Shown piece after piece: positions 62,194 to 64,000 of a DNA stretch of 64,000 bases. The notes below the pieces were generated by a model. It did no database searches, had not been told where the DNA came from, and saw nothing but the letters and a program-made list of their open reading frames with translations. The stretch comes from Rhodobacter calidifons (GTDB taxonomy: Bacteria > Pseudomonadota > Alphaproteobacteria > Rhodobacterales > Rhodobacteraceae), in NCBI RefSeq assembly GCF_011174775.1, contig NZ_JAANHS010000007.1, forward strand, positions 174,219 through 238,218, read 5' to 3'. The stretch's first letter is position 1, and each line of letters opens with the position of its first letter. The position numbers and the translations under genes are program-made.

Positions 62194-64000
62194 TCAGCGG
62201 ATCGTGGCGGTCCGCAGAAGCGGCGTGATGACCCGGACCTCGACCCGGCGGTTCCGCGGCTCGCTGGCCTGGGTGTCGATCAGCAGCTCGGTCTCGCCAT
62301 AGCCCTGCACCACCATGTTCTCGGGCGGGATGTCGAAATATTCGGTCAGCGCCAGCGCCACCGATTCCGCGCGACGGTCGGACAGCACAAGGTTCATCGC
62401 CGCCTTGCCGGTCGCGTCGGTGTGACCTTCGATCAGGAAGATCTCGCGCGGGTTGTCGGCAAGCAGGTCCTGCATCAGCCGGCCCAGATCGGCGAGATTG
62501 CGCGCCTGCTGCGGGGCAACCGCGGCCGAGCCGCTGGCGAAGGTGATCGGCGTGACGTCCAGCTTGGCGGCCAGCGCCCGGACCGCCGGGATCTCGCGGA
62601 TCTGGCGCAGCGAGAACTTGCGGCCGACCCGTTCCGCCTCGACCCGCGCCAGTTCGCGCTTCAGCGCGTAGTCCTGGTCCTTCGACGAGATCACGATCGG
62701 GCGCCGGGGCTTCGGCAGATCGCGCACGATGACCGGACGCTCCACTTCCAGATCGTCGATCAGCACGATCTCGCGGCCCAGGCTGTCGTAGGTCGCGCGC
62801 CGCAGCACGCGCCCAGTGGCGTCGCGGATCGTCACCACCTGCGTCCCGTCGGCCCGTTCCACGATGGTGCGGGTCGAGCCGTCCTTGAAGGTCTCGGTCC
62901 GCACGGTCGAGCCGGGGCGCCGGATAACGGCATCGTCGTCTTTCAGCACCCGGTAGGTGCCGTCCGGTTGCAGCACGATCACCCGGTCCCCGGTGTTCGA
63001 CACCACGCGGGCCTCCTGCGGCCCCATGGTCGAGACCGTGGGCGTCGCCGCGGCGGCCTGGTTGTTCTTGATGATCGCACCGACAGCCAGCGCGCCCAGG
63101 ACCAGAAGCCCGGCCTTTTCCAGATCGGACAGGCCGCTTTTCTTGCCCCCGGCCAACGCCACGGGTGCCGCGGCGAATTCCTGCGACGAAGAGCGGGCGT
63201 CGGCGTCGGTGATCGTCTGGGTCACGGTTGCCACCAGGCTGGCCGGATCCGCCTCGAGGATCGGGGCGGCATTCCCGCTGGCCGCTCCGGCATCGGGCGC
63301 TGCGGTGACCAGGGTCGCGGCCGCAAGCGCAGCCGGATCGATCGCCGTGGGGTCGGAGGTGAGAAGCTGCGTCAGGCCCTCGACTTCGCTTTCGCTGACG
63401 ACCGGTGCGTCGATCGGATCGACTGCGACTGCGGGATCGGGTTCGGCCACCTTCAGACCGGCGGCCGGATCGACGATTTCGCCCGAAGGCGCGACCAGTT
63501 CGGCTTCGGCGGCCGCCACCGCGGCGGCGGCGGCCTCGGGATCGACCACCTCGCCGGTGGCCTGGTCGATGATCGCCCCTTCGGCTGCAACCTCGGCGGC
63601 GGGGGCCTCGACGACGGTCGCATCTTCGGTCGCCTCTTCGGGCACCGCCTCGGCCGGGGCTTCGACCACCGGCTCTTCGACCACCGGGGTTTCGGCAGTG
63701 GCCGCGGCCTCGGCTTCGGCCTGGGCAGCAGCCTCGGCGGCAGCGGCCTCGGCGGCAGCGGCTTGAGCGGCTTCGGCCTCGGCCTGCACGGCAGCGGCTT
63801 CGGCCTGCGCGGCAGCTTCTGCGGCGGCGGCATCAGCCTCGGCCTGGGCGGCAGCGGCGGCGGCCTGTGCCTCGGCTTCCGCCCGGGCAGCGGCTTCGGC
63901 CGCGGCAGCCTGTGCCGCAGCCTCGGCGGCGGCAGCTTCTGCGGCAGCTTGTGCAGCGGCAGCTTCGGCGGCGGCCTGTGCCTCGGCTTCGGCCTGGGCC
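62194..64000 (-). CDS. OmpA-family protein with very long Ala/Glu-rich region; N-terminus beyond the window
   Basis: At least 601 residues; the frame is still open at 64000. The last 130 residues form the OmpA peptidoglycan-binding domain: FASGSAAVAPQQARNLADLG, IEGHTDATGKAAMNLVLSDR RAESVA and EPRNRRVEVRV, with the Asp and Arg that bind the meso-diaminopimelate group. Upstream a helix (LEKAGLLVLGALAVGAI), then acidic linkers (VVEEPVVEAPAEAVPEE), then from about 63700 to the edge nearly pure A-E-A-Q-A-A repeats. It may link inner membrane or cytoplasm to the wall. Confidence 0.9.
   Translation of the reverse strand, partial: AQAEAEAQAAAEAAAAQAAAEAAAAEAAAQAAAAEAAARAEAEAQAAAAAAQAEADAAAAEAAAQAEAAAVQAEAEAAQAAAAEAAAAEAAAQAEAEAAATAETPVVEEPVVEAPAEAVPEEATEDATVVEAPAAEVAAEGAIIDQATGEVVDPEAAAAAVAAAEAELVAPSGEIVDPAAGLKVAEPDPAVAVDPIDAPVVSESEVEGLTQLLTSDPTAIDPAALAAATLVTAAPDAGAASGNAAPILEADPASLVATVTQTITDADARSSSQEFAAAPVALAGGKKSGLSDLEKAGLLVLGALAVGAIIKNNQAAAATPTVSTMGPQEARVVSNTGDRVIVLQPDGTYRVLKDDDAVIRRPGSTVRTETFKDGSTRTIVERADGTQVVTIRDATGRVLRRATYDSLGREIVLIDDLEVERPVIVRDLPKPRRPIVISSKDQDYALKRELARVEAERVGRKFSLRQIREIPAVRALAAKLDVTPITFASGSAAVAPQQARNLADLGRLMQDLLADNPREIFLIEGHTDATGKAAMNLVLSDRRAESVALALTEYFDIPPENMVVQGYGETELLIDTQASEPRNRRVEVRVITPLLRTATIR

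Overview
The window is about 64 kb of GC-rich chromosome (codon third positions almost all G or C) from an alphaproteobacterium of the Rhodobacteraceae/Paracoccaceae type (Rhodobacter-Paracoccus-Gemmobacter relatives). Pointers are a TakP-type TRAP binding protein, ctrA next to a DUF1153 sciP gene, the sulfate assimilation order DUF2849-cysI-cysH-DUF934-fpr, gyrA followed by trmFO, and infC beginning I-A-R-R-P-H-N. It looks like core chromosome. I see no insertion sequence, prophage, CRISPR array, tRNA or rRNA.

Layout: (1) 1-3.2 kb: tail of a TRAP large permease, a TRAP binding protein, a decayed glyoxalase-like gene and a Ca2+/Na+ antiporter. (2) 3.2-6.8 kb: ilvB-ilvN with a classical leader-peptide attenuator and an acyltransferase gene lying between the two subunit genes. 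(3) 6.8-12.9 kb: a ccmF-ccmH cytochrome c maturation pair with a crotonase gene, arginase, a radical-SAM lysine 2,3-aminomutase-like gene and usg. (4) 12.9-26.5 kb: gyrA, trmFO, gluQ, hisI, an IscU-like gene, recG-ligA, the cell-cycle pair ctrA/sciP, mnmA. (5) 26.5-38.6 kb: a minus-strand envelope supercluster read pyrH-frr-uppS-cdsA-dxr-rseP-bamA-skp-fabZ-lpxA-lpxI-lpxB, which carries isoprenoid, phospholipid, outer-membrane assembly and lipid A genes; lpxD is not in it. (6) 38.7-47.1 kb: miaA, an AraC-type regulator and a four-gene peptide-type ABC importer. (7) 47.1-53.9 kb: a lytic transglycosylase, ssb, sufT and sufA separated by a SatD-like/DUF3307 gene pair, tpiA, a DMT exporter and a cytochrome P450. 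(8) 54-58.6 kb: an Lrp-type regulator divergent from sulfate assimilation genes. (9) 58.8-64 kb: an Ala-rich anchored protein, infC with an AUA start, two molybdenum-cofactor accessory genes and an OmpA-family protein running off the end.

The most interesting non-ordinary items are the SatD-like/DUF3307 cassette inside the suf genes, the ilv leader-peptide attenuator, a family of nested inverted repeats at gene borders (one copy contains the lpxB start codon), a perfect 25-bp operator-like dyad in front of takP, iterated direct repeats between the AraC-type gene and the ABC operon, three GGAA/TTCC dyads in the lrp-cys intergenic region, and the glyoxalase pseudogene. I did not find a clear defence or other wholly new multi-gene system. 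The SatD-like/DUF3307 pair is the best candidate for an undescribed function.
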